A stretch of DNA of 64,000 nucleotides from Paraburkholderia kururiensis JCM 10599 = LMG 19447. Lineage in GTDB: Bacteria; Pseudomonadota; Gammaproteobacteria; Burkholderiales; Burkholderiaceae. The DNA lies in NCBI RefSeq assembly GCF_003986935.1, contig NZ_RJZE01000005.1:276546-340545 (forward strand). The letters are read 5' to 3'. The position numbers were made by a program, and so were the translations under genes. Below, in pieces: positions 18,981 through 28,228 of this stretch; the stretch's first letter is position 1; each line of letters starts with the position of its first letter. The notes beneath the pieces were generated by a model that saw only the letters and a list, made by a program, of their open reading frames with translations, had not been told where the DNA came from and made no database searches.

Positions 18981-19056
18981 GTGTGTCGTGTGTCGATTCG
19001 ATGTTGTCGAGGCGCCTGCCCGCAGCGCCCGGCACGCGCATGTGCGCAGCGCCGTT

Positions 19057-19809
19057 TCAGTGGTCCAGCACGCGATGCAGAAACTGCCGCGTACGTTCGT
19101 TCTGCGGGTTCACGAAAATCTGCTCGGGTGCGCCCTGCTCCGCAATCACGCCCTTGTCCATGAACACCACGCGGTCCGCGGTCTTGCGCGCAAAACCCAT
19201 TTCATGGGTGACTACGACCATCGTCATGCCGTCGCGCGCGAGGCCGCGCATGACGTCGGTCACTTCGCCCACCAGTTCCGGGTCCAGTGCGGACGTAGCT
19301 TCGTCGAAGAACATGATGCCGGGCTCCACCGCGAGCGCGCGCGCAATCGCCACGCGTTGCTGCTGCCCGCCGGAAAGCTGGCTCGGATAGTGCGCCGCGC
19401 GATCGGCAAGACCCACGCGGTCCAGCGCTTCCATGCCACGCCGGTTCGCCTCTTCACGGTTCATGCCGCGCGCCTTGATGAGCGCGAGCGTCACGTTGCC
19501 GAGCGCCGTCTTGTGCGGAAACAGGTTGAACTGCTGAAACACCATGCCCACGTGCCCGCGAATTTCCTTCGCGCGGCGTGCGTCGTGCAGCGGCACCTCG
19601 TTGACCCAGACCTCGCCGGCGTCCGCGGTTTCGAGACCGCTCATGATGCGCAACACGGTGCTCTTGCCGGACCCCGAAGCGCCGATGAGCACCAGCACCT
19701 CGCCGGGCCGCACGTCCAGATTCACGTCCTTGAGCACCTGCGTGGCGCCGAACGACTTGCTGACGCCCGTGAGATTGATGACAGGTTTCGATGCAGTCGC
19801 GGTGGTCAT
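19057..19809 (-). CDS. Polar amino-acid ABC transporter ATP-binding protein
   Basis: 250 residues of the GlnQ/HisP type. Walker A is GASGSGKST at residues 43-51, the Q-loop is in FQQFNLFPH, the signature is LSGGQQQR and Walker B is [13 protein letters not shown]. It starts at 19809 behind AAGGAG, and its start overlaps the stop of the permease gene as ATGA. It energises import of an amino acid or opine-like compound with the two permeases and binding protein upstream. Confidence 0.94.
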   Translation of the reverse strand: MTTATASKPVINLTGVSKSFGATQVLKDVNLDVRPGEVLVLIGASGSGKSTVLRIMSGLETADAGEVWVNEVPLHDARRAKEIRGHVGMVFQQFNLFPHKTALGNVTLALIKARGMNREEANRRGMEALDRVGLADRAAHYPSQLSGGQQQRVAIARALAVEPGIMFFDEATSALDPELVGEVTDVMRGLARDGMTMVVVTHEMGFARKTADRVVFMDKGVIAEQGAPEQIFVNPQNERTRQFLHRVLDH

Positions 19810-20453
19810 GACGGCAGTCTCCTTCGATCGTGGCGACGCACCCACTGCGAGAGCGGGAAGCAGACAACGAAATAAAGCACGGCGACGAGGCCGTAGATCT
19901 GCACGGGCTGGCCGATGCGATCCACGATGGCCTGCCCACCGTGCATGAGTTCCGACATGCCGATCATGCTGACGATCGACGTGTCCTTGATGAGCGAGAG
20001 ATATTGGCCCACGAGCGGCGGCAGCACGATCTTGCCGGTCTGGGGCAGCACGACGGAGAAAAACGCCTGCGTCTTCGTGAGCCCGAGAATCTGCGAGACT
20101 TCCCACTGCCCTCTGGGCACGGCTTCGATGCCGGAGCGGAACACCTCGGCAATGTACGCACCCTGATAGATGCTCAGGCCCACCACGCCCGCGGCAAACA
20201 CATCGATTGCATAGCCGAAGTACGACACGCCGAAGTAGATGAACATCAACGTGATGAGTATCGGCGTGCCGCGAAAAAGCTCGACGTAGAGCTTTGCGAC
20301 GCGGGCCGTGCCCCATGGGCCGAATGCGCGCAGCACGGCCGCTACGAGCCCGATCGCCGTTCCGCCCGCGATTGACGCGGCCGAAAGCGCGAGCGTCATG
20401 AGCAGGCCTTGCAGCAGGATAGAGAGGCTGGACATCAACAGATCGGCTGACAT
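19806..20453 (-). CDS. Amino-acid ABC transporter permease (HisM/GlnP type)
   Basis: 215 residues. The ATG at 20453 follows CGGAGA. It shows the membrane permease signature of the polar amino-acid group: [15 protein letters not shown] near the start, then [19 protein letters not shown], which contains the coupling-helix EAA region. It forms the membrane channel with the 20467-21192 permease, whose stop lies 13 nt before this start. Confidence 0.93.
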   Translation of the reverse strand: MSADLLMSSLSILLQGLLMTLALSAASIAGGTAIGLVAAVLRAFGPWGTARVAKLYVELFRGTPILITLMFIYFGVSYFGYAIDVFAAGVVGLSIYQGAYIAEVFRSGIEAVPRGQWEVSQILGLTKTQAFFSVVLPQTGKIVLPPLVGQYLSLIKDTSIVSMIGMSELMHGGQAIVDRIGQPVQIYGLVAVLYFVVCFPLSQWVRRHDRRRLPS

Positions 20454-20466
20454 GTCGTGTCTCCGT

Positions 20467-21192
20467 TTAGCCGGCTCGCGTGCGATTCGGCTCGCGCAGC
20501 ACCGGCAGCACGCGGCGCGTGCGACGTGGTGCGACGAGCGGCGGATGGAACAGATGGGCGCCGATACGCCCCGCAATCCACGAGAGCGCGTTGCTGAGCA
20601 CGAGATACGCCACCAGCGTCACCGCGAACGTCTGGATGTAGAGCAGCGTGCGCGAGTTGATGACCGTTGCCGTCCCGGTGAGTTCGGGCAATGCGATGGC
20701 CGATAACAACGAAGTGCCCAGCAACAGCTGGATCAGGTTATTGACGATCGCGGGATACACGGCGCGCGCGGCTTGCGGCAACACGACTTCCATGAAGATC
20801 TGCGTGCGCTCCAGCCCGAGAATGCCGGCGGCCTCGATCTGCCCGCGCGGCACGGACTGAATGCCCGCGCGAAACACCTCGGCCATGTAGGCGCCGACGT
20901 TCACACCTAGCGCAATCACGCCCGCCGTGTACGCATCGAGATTCACGCCGAGCGACGGCAGGCCGAAAAATACGATGAAGATCTGCAACAGCACCGGCGT
21001 GTTGCGGATCGCCTCGATGTAGCCGCTCGCGGCGAAACGCAGCACACGTGCACGCGAACCGGCCGCAAGCGCGGTCACGAGACCCAACGCCAACGCAAGA
21101 CAGAAGGCGAGCAGCGTCACCTGCAGCGTGAGCCATGCGGCCCGCACGAACTCGGGCACGTAGCCCCATAGTGTCAGCCATTGGTAACTCAT
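20467..21192 (-). CDS. Amino-acid ABC transporter permease (HisQ/GlnP type)
   Basis: 241 residues. IEAIRNTPVLLQIFIVFF and YMAEVFRAGIQSVPRGQIEAA match the polar amino-acid permease family. The last 25 residues are basic and probably cytoplasmic (RTRRVLPVLREPNRTRAG). It follows the binding-protein gene by 33 nt and is the first of two permeases in the operon. Confidence 0.93.
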   Translation of the reverse strand: MSYQWLTLWGYVPEFVRAAWLTLQVTLLAFCLALALGLVTALAAGSRARVLRFAASGYIEAIRNTPVLLQIFIVFFGLPSLGVNLDAYTAGVIALGVNVGAYMAEVFRAGIQSVPRGQIEAAGILGLERTQIFMEVVLPQAARAVYPAIVNNLIQLLLGTSLLSAIALPELTGTATVINSRTLLYIQTFAVTLVAYLVLSNALSWIAGRIGAHLFHPPLVAPRRTRRVLPVLREPNRTRAG

Positions 21193-21225
21193 CTCGCCTC
21201 CCTCTGCGCGTGCCGCACGCTATGC

Positions 21226-22065
21226 TCAGAACTGCGGGTTGAGCGGATAGCGCGGATCGACGCCGAACCACTTCTTGTACAGCTGCGCATTGAGCTTCGA
21301 CGCGTTGACGTTGAAGAGGAACAGGTTCAGGTAATTGAGCCACTGCTGGTCGCCGGCCTTCACGCCGAACGCGTTGTATTCGAGCGGCACCAGTGCTTCG
21401 TCCGTCACGGCGAGGTCCGGGTCGAGCTTCGCCTGGTACGCGAGGAAGTTGTTGTCCTCGATCATCGCGTCGGCCTGGCCCTGCTTCACGGCGAGAATGG
21501 CCGCCTGCGAGCTGTCGTACTCCTGAATCTTGACGGGGATGTTGAGTGCCCGCACTTCGTCGCCGTTGGTCGACCCCTTCACGGTGGCAATAGTGCGGCC
21601 CGACATGTCCTTCACCGACTTGATGCCGCTGCTCTTCTTCACGAGCAACGCCTCGCTTGCCACCACATAAGGCGTGGTGAACGCGATCTCCTTCGCCCGC
21701 TCCAGGTTGCGCGTGAAGTTACAGAACACCACGTCCACCTTGTCAGTCTGCAGATTCGGAATGCGGTTCGCGCTGGTCGTGTTCACGATCTCGAGCTTCA
21801 CGCCCATTTCCTTCGCCAGTTCCCTTGCGAGGTCGACGTCGTAGCCGTCGGGTTGTCCGTCTTTGTTGTAGAAGCCGAACGGCGCGAACGTAAGGCAATC
21901 GCCCACGCGCAGCGTGCCGCGCTGCAACACGCCTTGCAACGCGGAGCCGCCGGCCGCGGCCGCGCCTTCGCCGGGACTTGCCACTTTCGTGCAGCCTGCC
22001 AGCGCGAGCAGACCCGCTACGACGAACAAACCGGCGAACTTCGCGCTCACTCTGACGTGTTTCAT
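21226..22065 (-). CDS. Amino-acid ABC transporter substrate-binding lipoprotein (SBP family 3)
   Basis: 279 residues. The N-terminus carries a lipobox (LALAGC, lipidated C25), so the binding protein is likely membrane-anchored rather than free in the periplasm. The mature domain has GTLRVGDCLTFAPFGF and GYDVDLARELAKEMG, typical of SBP_bac_3 proteins for polar amino acids. First gene of the transporter, IclR, RidA unit. The ligand is unknown. The neighbouring RidA and IclR genes would fit an amino acid used as a carbon or nitrogen source. Confidence 0.92.
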   Translation of the reverse strand: MKHVRVSAKFAGLFVVAGLLALAGCTKVASPGEGAAAAGGSALQGVLQRGTLRVGDCLTFAPFGFYNKDGQPDGYDVDLARELAKEMGVKLEIVNTTSANRIPNLQTDKVDVVFCNFTRNLERAKEIAFTTPYVVASEALLVKKSSGIKSVKDMSGRTIATVKGSTNGDEVRALNIPVKIQEYDSSQAAILAVKQGQADAMIEDNNFLAYQAKLDPDLAVTDEALVPLEYNAFGVKAGDQQWLNYLNLFLFNVNASKLNAQLYKKWFGVDPRYPLNPQF

Positions 22066-22490
22066 TTTTCGATCCCGATACGGAGTAAAGAATCCCATGC
22101 GAATACGCGCAAAAAGACGGGCACAAGCAGGCCGCCGCATGAGGCGCACGATGCGTTCGGCGACGGGATCAAGGTTGGTCGCCGCGCCGTCCGATATACC
22201 GGATCGTCGTCCGGCACAGCAGATGGAGCGCAGTGTTTCATGGAAAAAAAACGGCTGCAATGGGGAATACGCGGACCGGTGAGGATGCAGCGAGGGTGCT
22301 TCACAGCGGCATGGAGCACGACAGCGAAGCTCGCTTTACCGTGGGCAGAACGCGTGTTTGCCTTGCCCTATATGCATCGATGGCGACATGTGGGGCGGTT
22401 CGAGATGCCGTCTGAGATGCGGCGATTGATGTCGCGAAATGCGCGCGCGAAAAGTGTGGCGGGTGAAACGAAAGAAGCCAAAAGACGTCG
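22066..22490. other. Intergenic region
   Basis: 425 nt between the ABC binding-protein start and the end of the LysR gene. It should hold the promoter of the amino-acid transporter operon. No gene, hairpin with a T-tract or repeat stands out. Confidence 0.5.
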
Positions 22491-23405
22491 TTACGCAGCC
22501 ACCTCGGGCAAACCGAGCATGTCGAGAAAAGCGCGCGCCACAGGCGTTGCGGGTTCGCCCTCTTTGCCCTTGAACACGGCTGCCAGTTCCCAGCACGGCT
22601 CGTCGGCCTCGTTGAGTGCTGCCGTGGCAATGGGTGCGCCACGCGTCTCGCGCATTCGCGCAGCGGCCACGGATTCGGGCGCCATCGCAATGGCGAGCCC
22701 TTCGGCCGCGAGATCCAGCAGCATGGGAATGTCGTTGACCTCGAAACCGATGTGCCGATGCAGTCCCGCTGCCGCGAAGGCGCGGTCCACGAGCCGGCGC
22801 ATGCCCCATTCGGGACGCAGGTCTGCGAAGGTCTCTCCGGCCAGATCGGACAGGCTCAATCCATGCGCGCCGGCAAGGCGATGGCGCGCCCCGCACACCA
22901 CCACCATGCCCTCGCACGCGAACATGCGCAGCCCGAGGTCATCGGGAATCGGCACGGCGGGTTGCGTGAACGCGATGTCCATGCGGCCTTCGCGAACGTC
23001 GTCGATCAGCGTGCGTGAGCCGTCGAGCGTGAGCTCGATGTCGATACCGCTGAATGCCGCGCGAAAACGGCCCAGCGATGCGGGCAAATCGATGAAAGGG
23101 GCAAGACCGTGAATGGCGCCAATGCTGAGCCGCCCACGCGCAAGCCCATGCACCTGCGTCACGGCGTGGCGCGCCTCGCGCGCGGCAGCGAGCACGCGGC
23201 GTGCTTCTTCGAGCAGGACTTCGCCCGCAGCCGTGAGTGCGACACGACGCGTGCTGCGCACGAAGAGCGGACCGCCCAGGTCTTCTTCGAGTGCGCGAAT
23301 GGAAGCTGAAAGGCCGGACTGCACCACGTTCACGCGCTGTGAGGCACGCGTGAAATGCCGCTCTTCGGCAACGGCAACGAAATGCTCCAGTTGCTTCAGG
23401 TCCAC
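22491..23405 (-). CDS. LysR-family transcriptional regulator
   Basis: 304 residues. The N-terminal helix-turn-helix is residues 1-60 (LKQLEHFVAVAEERHFTRASQRVNVVQSGLSASIRALE). The substrate-binding domain follows, with RLSIGAIHGLAPFIDLP at its start. It is divergently transcribed from the aldo/keto reductase gene across 181 nt, the classic LysR arrangement, and probably regulates that gene. The inducer is unknown. Confidence 0.93.
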   Translation of the reverse strand: MDLKQLEHFVAVAEERHFTRASQRVNVVQSGLSASIRALEEDLGGPLFVRSTRRVALTAAGEVLLEEARRVLAAAREARHAVTQVHGLARGRLSIGAIHGLAPFIDLPASLGRFRAAFSGIDIELTLDGSRTLIDDVREGRMDIAFTQPAVPIPDDLGLRMFACEGMVVVCGARHRLAGAHGLSLSDLAGETFADLRPEWGMRRLVDRAFAAAGLHRHIGFEVNDIPMLLDLAAEGLAIAMAPESVAAARMRETRGAPIATAALNEADEPCWELAAVFKGKEGEPATPVARAFLDMLGLPEVAA

Positions 23406-23458
23406 GCTGCGCCTCGCAAAGTGAAAGCGGAATGAATGCAGGATTAATCGAAAATCGC

Positions 23459-23471
23459 GCTTAATTTAAGC
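23459..23471. promoter_or_regulatory. Candidate LysR operator
   Basis: GCTTAATTTAAGC is a perfect 6-bp inverted repeat around one base, in an AT-rich stretch between the divergent LysR and aldo/keto reductase genes. It contains a T-N11-A arrangement as LysR sites do. A second, looser inverted pair (ACGATA and TATCGT) lies nearby. Binding is inferred. Confidence 0.4.
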
Positions 23472-23586
23472 ACATTTTTCCATTGGAACGATAGGTCGAT
23501 GTTCTATATCGTCATGGAATTCCTTACGCAATCGGTCGCGCGTCGGCCGCAATCACGGTAACCCCTCAAGCGGAGAAAGTTTCATC

Positions 23587-24639
23587 ATGGAATATCGCCA
23601 GTTGGGCCGTTCCGGCCTCAAGGTATCGAGCCTCACACTCGGCACGATGACGATGGGCGGCAAAGGCAAATTCGCGAACGTCGGCACAGTGGGACTCGAC
23701 GAAGCGCGCCGCCAGATCGACATGTGCCTCGACGCAGGCGTCAATCTGATCGATACGGCAGACGTGTACTCGAACGGCGCGTCTGAAGAGATCGTGGGCG
23801 AAGCGCTGGGCGGCAAACGCAAGAGCGGCGTGCTCATCGCCACCAAAGCACGCTTTCCGATGGGCGATGGCCCGAACGATCGCGGCCTCTCGCGCCATCA
23901 TCTGATCGAGGCCTGCGAGGCAAGCCTGCGGCGCCTCAAGACCGACGTCATCGACCTGTATCAGGTGCACGAATGGGATGGCGTGACGCCGCTCGAAGAA
24001 ACGCTCGAAGCGCTGGATCTGCTCGTTCGTCAAGGCAAGGTGCGTTACGTGGGTTGCTCGAACTACTCGGGCTGGCATCTGATGAAAGCGCTCGGCGTCA
24101 GCGCGCGCGATCGTCTGCCGGCCTTCGTGAGCCAGCAGATTCACTACACGCTCGAAGCGCGCGAAGCGGAATACGAACTCGTGCCCATCTCGCTTGACCA
24201 GGGGCTCGGCATTCTCGTGTGGAGTCCGCTGGCGGGCGGCCTGCTGTCGGGCAAACATCGTCGCGACGTCACGCCGGAAGGCACGCGTCAGCTGGCAGGC
24301 TGGAAAGAGCCGCCCATTCGCGATCAGGAACGGCTGTGGTCCATTGTCGACGCTCTGGTCGACATTGCGGGCGCGCGCGGCGTTTCGGCGGCACAGGTCG
24401 CGCTCGCGTGGCTGCTGGGGCGTCCCGCGGTGGCGTCCGTCATCATCGGTGGACGCAACGAAGCGCAATTGCGCGACAACCTGGGCGCGGCCAATCTCAA
24501 GCTCACCGCGGAAGAGCGCGAGCGACTCGACAAGGTCAGCCAGCCCCCGCTGCTCTACCCGTACTGGCACCAGATGCAAACGGCAAGCGATCGCCTGGGC
24601 GCCGCAGACCTTTCGCTGATTGCGCCGTACATGAAGTAA
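23587..24639 (+). CDS. Aldo/keto reductase
   Basis: A 350-residue NADPH-dependent oxidoreductase of the TIM-barrel family. The catalytic tetrad is D56, Y61 (DTADVYSNG), K87 (IATKARF) and H128 (QVHEWD). The C-terminal coenzyme-binding part has SVIIGGRNEAQLRDNL. Similar to YajO/YghZ-type or IolS-like reductases; the carbonyl substrate is unknown. It has its own intrinsic terminator at 24664-24711 and a divergent LysR regulator. Confidence 0.92.
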   Translation: MEYRQLGRSGLKVSSLTLGTMTMGGKGKFANVGTVGLDEARRQIDMCLDAGVNLIDTADVYSNGASEEIVGEALGGKRKSGVLIATKARFPMGDGPNDRGLSRHHLIEACEASLRRLKTDVIDLYQVHEWDGVTPLEETLEALDLLVRQGKVRYVGCSNYSGWHLMKALGVSARDRLPAFVSQQIHYTLEAREAEYELVPISLDQGLGILVWSPLAGGLLSGKHRRDVTPEGTRQLAGWKEPPIRDQERLWSIVDALVDIAGARGVSAAQVALAWLLGRPAVASVIIGGRNEAQLRDNLGAANLKLTAEERERLDKVSQPPLLYPYWHQMQTASDRLGAADLSLIAPYMK

Positions 24640-24663
24640 ACACGCAGGTTAGGTCCGCTGCAT

Positions 24664-24711
24664 GGGCCGGTGCTGTGCTATACCGATAGCGCAGCACCGG
24701 CCCTTCCTTTT
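24664..24711 (+). terminator. Intrinsic terminator of the aldo/keto reductase gene
   Basis: A long stem with left arm GGGCCGGTGCTGTGCT and right arm AGCGCAGCACCGGCCC, with one G-T pair and an 8-nt loop, is followed by TTCCTTTT. It starts 25 nt after the stop codon. Confidence 0.85.
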
Positions 24712-25128
24712 GTGGCCTGCGCAAACGCGGATATTCGCCGTAGCGCGATATGTCTACGGGTTGCAGCCTTTATTTCATTTCGAAAGCTTCATTAAGCGTG
24801 CGGGCGCGCAATCCAGTCTTTTCCTGCGTTTTCCCAATATCTAGAAAAATATCTATAGTATTACCATTCCAGGTAATTGAAATACTGAAACCCCACTATA
24901 TAGATAGTTCCGTAAAAATAGTCCGACTAGTTAAGGGTATACCGCGATTATTGGACAAAACCGCCTGATATAGCATTTTTTCCACGCCGCAGCCCGCCCC
25001 ACCACCCACGCATGAGCGACAGGCCGGCGGCCGCCGCAGGAAGTTGTGATGCCCGGTGCCCGCTCTCTTCCGAGCTTGCGCCGCCGTTGACGATACGACA
25101 CTCAACACGACGGAAACAGGAGACCATC
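24712..25128. other. AT-rich promoter region of the sugar ABC operon
   Basis: About 415 nt. From 24760 to 24980 it is clearly AT-rich, unlike the rest of the neighbourhood. It contains ATTACC and GGTAAT (24860-24877), a 6-bp inverted repeat with a 6-nt spacer, which may be an operator. It also holds an imperfect pair of ATATCTATAG-like and CTATATAGATAG-like sequences around 24850 and 24895. No gene seen. Confidence 0.5.
24860..24877. promoter_or_regulatory. Candidate operator upstream of sugar ABC genes
   Basis: ATTACC, six bases, GGTAAT: a perfect 6-bp inverted repeat about 250 nt before the binding-protein start, in AT-rich DNA. No regulator gene adjoins the operon, so the binding factor is unknown. 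Confidence 0.3.
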
Positions 25129-26220
25129 ATGGCGCAAAAGCGTGACGACGCGGATCAGGTGAACGACTCCCGGCGCGGACTATTGCAGGGAGCCGCACTG
25201 GGAACAGGGCTCGCCACGGCAATGGCATTGCTTGGCGGTGCAATTTCGCCGGCACAGGCGGCCGAAGCCGCGCCATTTCCAGGCCATAAGCGGTGGAAAA
25301 TCGTATTCGTCAATCACGTGACGACGAATCCTTTCTTTGTGCCAACGCAATATGGCATTCAGGACGCGACTGCGATATTCGGCATGGACTATCAATGGAC
25401 CGGGTCCGCCAATGCCGACGTCAGCGAAATGGTGAATGCGCTGAATGCGGCCGTTGCAGCAAAAGCCGACGCGATCGCCGTGCCCATTGTCGATCCGAAA
25501 GCCTTCGACAAACCCATTCAGAACGCGCTCGACGCCGGCATCCCTGTGTTCGCGTACAACGCGGACGCCCCTTCGGGCACAACAAATCCGCGTCTTGCGT
25601 ACATCGGTCAGGATCTGTATCTGTCCGGGTATCAGATGGGTGAGCGCATTGCGAGCCTGATCGACAGCGGACTCGTCGCGCTCTTCATCGCTACGCCTGG
25701 GCAGCTCAACATCCAGCCGCGTCTCGACGGCGCGATGGCGGCCATCAAGAAGTCGGGCAAGAACATCGATGCGCAAACCATCGCCACGGGCGCGACGGTC
25801 AACGAGGAACTCTCGAAGATCAAGTCGTTCTACCTCGGCCACCAGAACCTGAAAGGCATGTTCGCCGTCGACGCGGGCAGCACGCAGGGCGTGGCCGAAG
25901 TCATGAAGGAATCGAATCTTCAGTCGAAGGGCGTACACGGCGGCGGCTTCGACCTGCTGCCGCGCACCGTGCAACTGATTCACGAAGGCGTGCTCGACTT
26001 CACGATCGACCAGCAACCCTACGTGCAGGGCTTCTATACTGTTCTGGAGGCGTTCGTGTTCCTCGCGTCCGGTGGGCTGGTTGGCCCGGCCAACATCAAT
26101 ACCGGTCTCAAGTTCGTGACGAAGGGCACCGTCGAGCCTTATCTCAATACGTCGACGCGCTATGAAGGCAAGAGCACCAAGGCGCAAATCGTGCCGCGCA
26201 GCGGCGGGATCAAGTCGTAA
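25129..26220 (+). CDS. Sugar ABC transporter substrate-binding protein (FrcB/RbsB type), Tat-type signal
   Basis: 363 residues. The ATG at 25129 follows CAGGAGA. The N-terminus has SRRGLLQGAALGTGLATAM and ends with SPAQAAEA, a twin-arginine signal. The mature part is a type I periplasmic-binding fold (Peripla_BP_4), with KIVFVNHVTTNPFF and ALNAAVAAKADAIAVPIVD. It is similar to fructose/ribose binding proteins. Its stop overlaps the permease start by one base (TAATG), so translation is coupled. The sugar is not determined. Confidence 0.92.
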   Translation: MAQKRDDADQVNDSRRGLLQGAALGTGLATAMALLGGAISPAQAAEAAPFPGHKRWKIVFVNHVTTNPFFVPTQYGIQDATAIFGMDYQWTGSANADVSEMVNALNAAVAAKADAIAVPIVDPKAFDKPIQNALDAGIPVFAYNADAPSGTTNPRLAYIGQDLYLSGYQMGERIASLIDSGLVALFIATPGQLNIQPRLDGAMAAIKKSGKNIDAQTIATGATVNEELSKIKSFYLGHQNLKGMFAVDAGSTQGVAEVMKESNLQSKGVHGGGFDLLPRTVQLIHEGVLDFTIDQQPYVQGFYTVLEAFVFLASGGLVGPANINTGLKFVTKGTVEPYLNTSTRYEGKSTKAQIVPRSGGIKS

Positions 26221-27218
26221 TGTCTTCCGTGGCTGACAGACAGACCAGCAGTGCCCGGCCCCAACGGCGGCTGGGCACGATTGCACGTTCGAGCGAGACG
26301 CGCATCTTCGTGGTGGCGCTGATTCTCAGTGCCTACTTCGAATTCATGAACCGCGACTTTCTTCTGACGGGCGCGAGCCTGCAGAACCTTTCGCAGTTCA
26401 TCGCGCCCGCGGCCATCATCGCGTGCGGCGAAATCATGCTGATGATCGGCGGCGAAATCGATCTCTCGGCCGGCATGGTGTTTGCGTTTGCCCCTTTCGT
26501 CATGCATTTCGCGAGCGAGGCCGGTGCGCCCGCGTGGGCGGCGGTGCTCGCCGGCGTGCTTGCAGCCGCGGCGGTGGGCTTCGTGAATGGCGCCATGACG
26601 GTGTATCTGCGCATTCCATCGTTCGTCACTACGCTTGGCACGCTCTTCTTCGTCAACGGCTTCACATTGACCATTTCGCGCGGCACGCCCGTGACGCCGC
26701 CCGAGGGCGAAGCGTTCGCTTCGTTCATGGGTGCGTGGGGCTACAGCGAAATCATCTGGGCCGTGGCGATTGCGCTCGTGATGCACGTCACGCTGCGCTA
26801 CACGCGCTGGGGCCTGCACACCATTGCGGCGGGCGCCAATCCGCTGGGGGCGAGCGAGGCCGGTATCCAGATCCGCCGGCTCAAGCTCGGCAACTTCATC
26901 ATTGCCGCGCTGCTGGCGGGCTTTACGGGCATTCTGGAAGGCTTTCGCATCAGTTCGATCGACCCGCAGGCAGGCGGCAACCAGATCATGTTCCTCGCCG
27001 TGGCAGCCGCGGTGATTGGCGGCACACCGCTCGCGGGCGGTTCGGGCACGATCATCGGCGGCTTCATCGGCGCGGCGGTGCTCGGCATTCTCAACGACGG
27101 CTTCACGCTCATCGGCATCAACGCGTTCACGTTCAACATGATTCTGGGCGCCGCCATTCTGGCCGCGATGATCATCAACATCCACGTCATGCGGCTCGCG
27201 CGCAAAGGAGAGCTGTGA
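26220..27218 (+). CDS. Sugar ABC transporter permease (FrcC/RbsC type)
   Basis: 332 residues, BPD_transp_2 family. It has about ten membrane segments and the conserved EIDLSAGMVFAF and FVTTLGTLFFVNG stretches, then GGNQIMFLAVAAAVIGGTPLAGGSGT near the C-terminus. It overlaps the genes on both sides (TAATG upstream, TGATG downstream). It forms the channel for the sugar bound by the 25129 protein. Confidence 0.93.
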   Translation: MSSVADRQTSSARPQRRLGTIARSSETRIFVVALILSAYFEFMNRDFLLTGASLQNLSQFIAPAAIIACGEIMLMIGGEIDLSAGMVFAFAPFVMHFASEAGAPAWAAVLAGVLAAAAVGFVNGAMTVYLRIPSFVTTLGTLFFVNGFTLTISRGTPVTPPEGEAFASFMGAWGYSEIIWAVAIALVMHVTLRYTRWGLHTIAAGANPLGASEAGIQIRRLKLGNFIIAALLAGFTGILEGFRISSIDPQAGGNQIMFLAVAAAVIGGTPLAGGSGTIIGGFIGAAVLGILNDGFTLIGINAFTFNMILGAAILAAMIINIHVMRLARKGEL

Positions 27219-28018
27219 TGACGGACACCGCTACGACTCCGGTTACGGCGGCGGCAACCGTGGATGCGCTGCGCGGCGAAAACATCGTGAAGCGCTTCGG
27301 CGCGGTCACGGCGCTGGACGGCGTGAACATCCGCCTCGGCCAGGGCGAGATTCTCGGCATTCTCGGCGACAACGGCGCGGGCAAGTCCACGCTCATGAAG
27401 ATCCTCACGGGCTTTCATCCGCAGACGAGCGGCACGCTCTTCGTGCACGGCGAGCAAACGGAGCTGCGTTCGGTGGACCACGCGCGCGCGCTCGGCATTG
27501 AATGCGTCTACCAGGATCTCGCGCTCGCGAACTCGCTGAGCATTTATCACAACATGTTCCTGAACCGCGAGATCGTGCATCGCGGCCCGCTGCGTCTGCT
27601 CAATAACCGCGCCATGCGCCTGCGCGCGGCCGAGTGCCTGGAAGATATCGGCGTACACGTGCCTTCGGTGGACTTGCCTGTGGAGCAGCTTTCGGGTGGC
27701 CAGCGCCAGGCCATTGCCGTGGCACGCGCGGTCAATTCGAACGCGCGCATCCTGCTGCTCGACGAACCGCTCGCCGCCATGGGCGCCCGCGAGGCGGGAC
27801 TCATCATCGACCTCATCATGCGGCTCAAGAAAAAGGGCAACCTTTCGATCGCGATGATCATGCACAACTACGCGCAAACGCTCGACATTGCCGATCGCAT
27901 CATGCTGATGCAGCGCGGCCGCGTGACTTACGAACGCGATTGCGCGAGCACGTCGGTGGCGGAGTTGATGGACATCGTGCGCCGCGAATATCGCGAAATG
28001 CGGACGGGTACGCGCTGA
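27218..28018 (+). CDS. Sugar ABC transporter ATP-binding protein, single-domain (FrcA type)
   Basis: 266 residues with one nucleotide-binding domain, half the size of RbsA/XylG, like FrcA. Walker A is GDNGAGKST (residues 50-58), the signature is LSGGQRQA and Walker B is ILLLDEPLAAMG. The usual Thr-Ala-Ala-Leu after DEP is Leu-Ala-Ala-Met here. The ATG at 27218 has AAAGGAG and overlaps the permease stop. A single-domain ATPase must act as a homodimer. Confidence 0.93.
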   Translation: MTDTATTPVTAAATVDALRGENIVKRFGAVTALDGVNIRLGQGEILGILGDNGAGKSTLMKILTGFHPQTSGTLFVHGEQTELRSVDHARALGIECVYQDLALANSLSIYHNMFLNREIVHRGPLRLLNNRAMRLRAAECLEDIGVHVPSVDLPVEQLSGGQRQAIAVARAVNSNARILLLDEPLAAMGAREAGLIIDLIMRLKKKGNLSIAMIMHNYAQTLDIADRIMLMQRGRVTYERDCASTSVAELMDIVRREYREMRTGTR

Positions 28019-28166
28019 GCCGTTTGTGATCGGCGCGGGCCGCAGGGCGTCGCGCGCCGTTGCGCTCGTGCACTTCGATAGCGCCTTACATATTCCCTTC
28101 ACCCATCACTTCAAGATCAGCCCCTTCGCGTCGCGAAGTCCCCGCCCAAAATTTCGCGGCTCGCGT

Positions 28167-28196
28167 GGAATAATTCTTCGTCCTGTCTGTTATTCC
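28167..28196 (+). promoter_or_regulatory. Candidate autoregulated ECF promoter / inverted repeat
   Basis: GGAATAA (28167-28173) and TTATTCC (28190-28196) form a 7-bp inverted repeat with 16 nt between, 33 nt before the sigma-factor start. GGAA-type -35 boxes are common for ECF sigma factors, so this may be the autoregulated promoter. An operator function is an alternative. Confidence 0.3.
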
Positions 28197-28228
28197 GGTA
28201 CGCGCGTGACCGATACCGGAACGATTCG

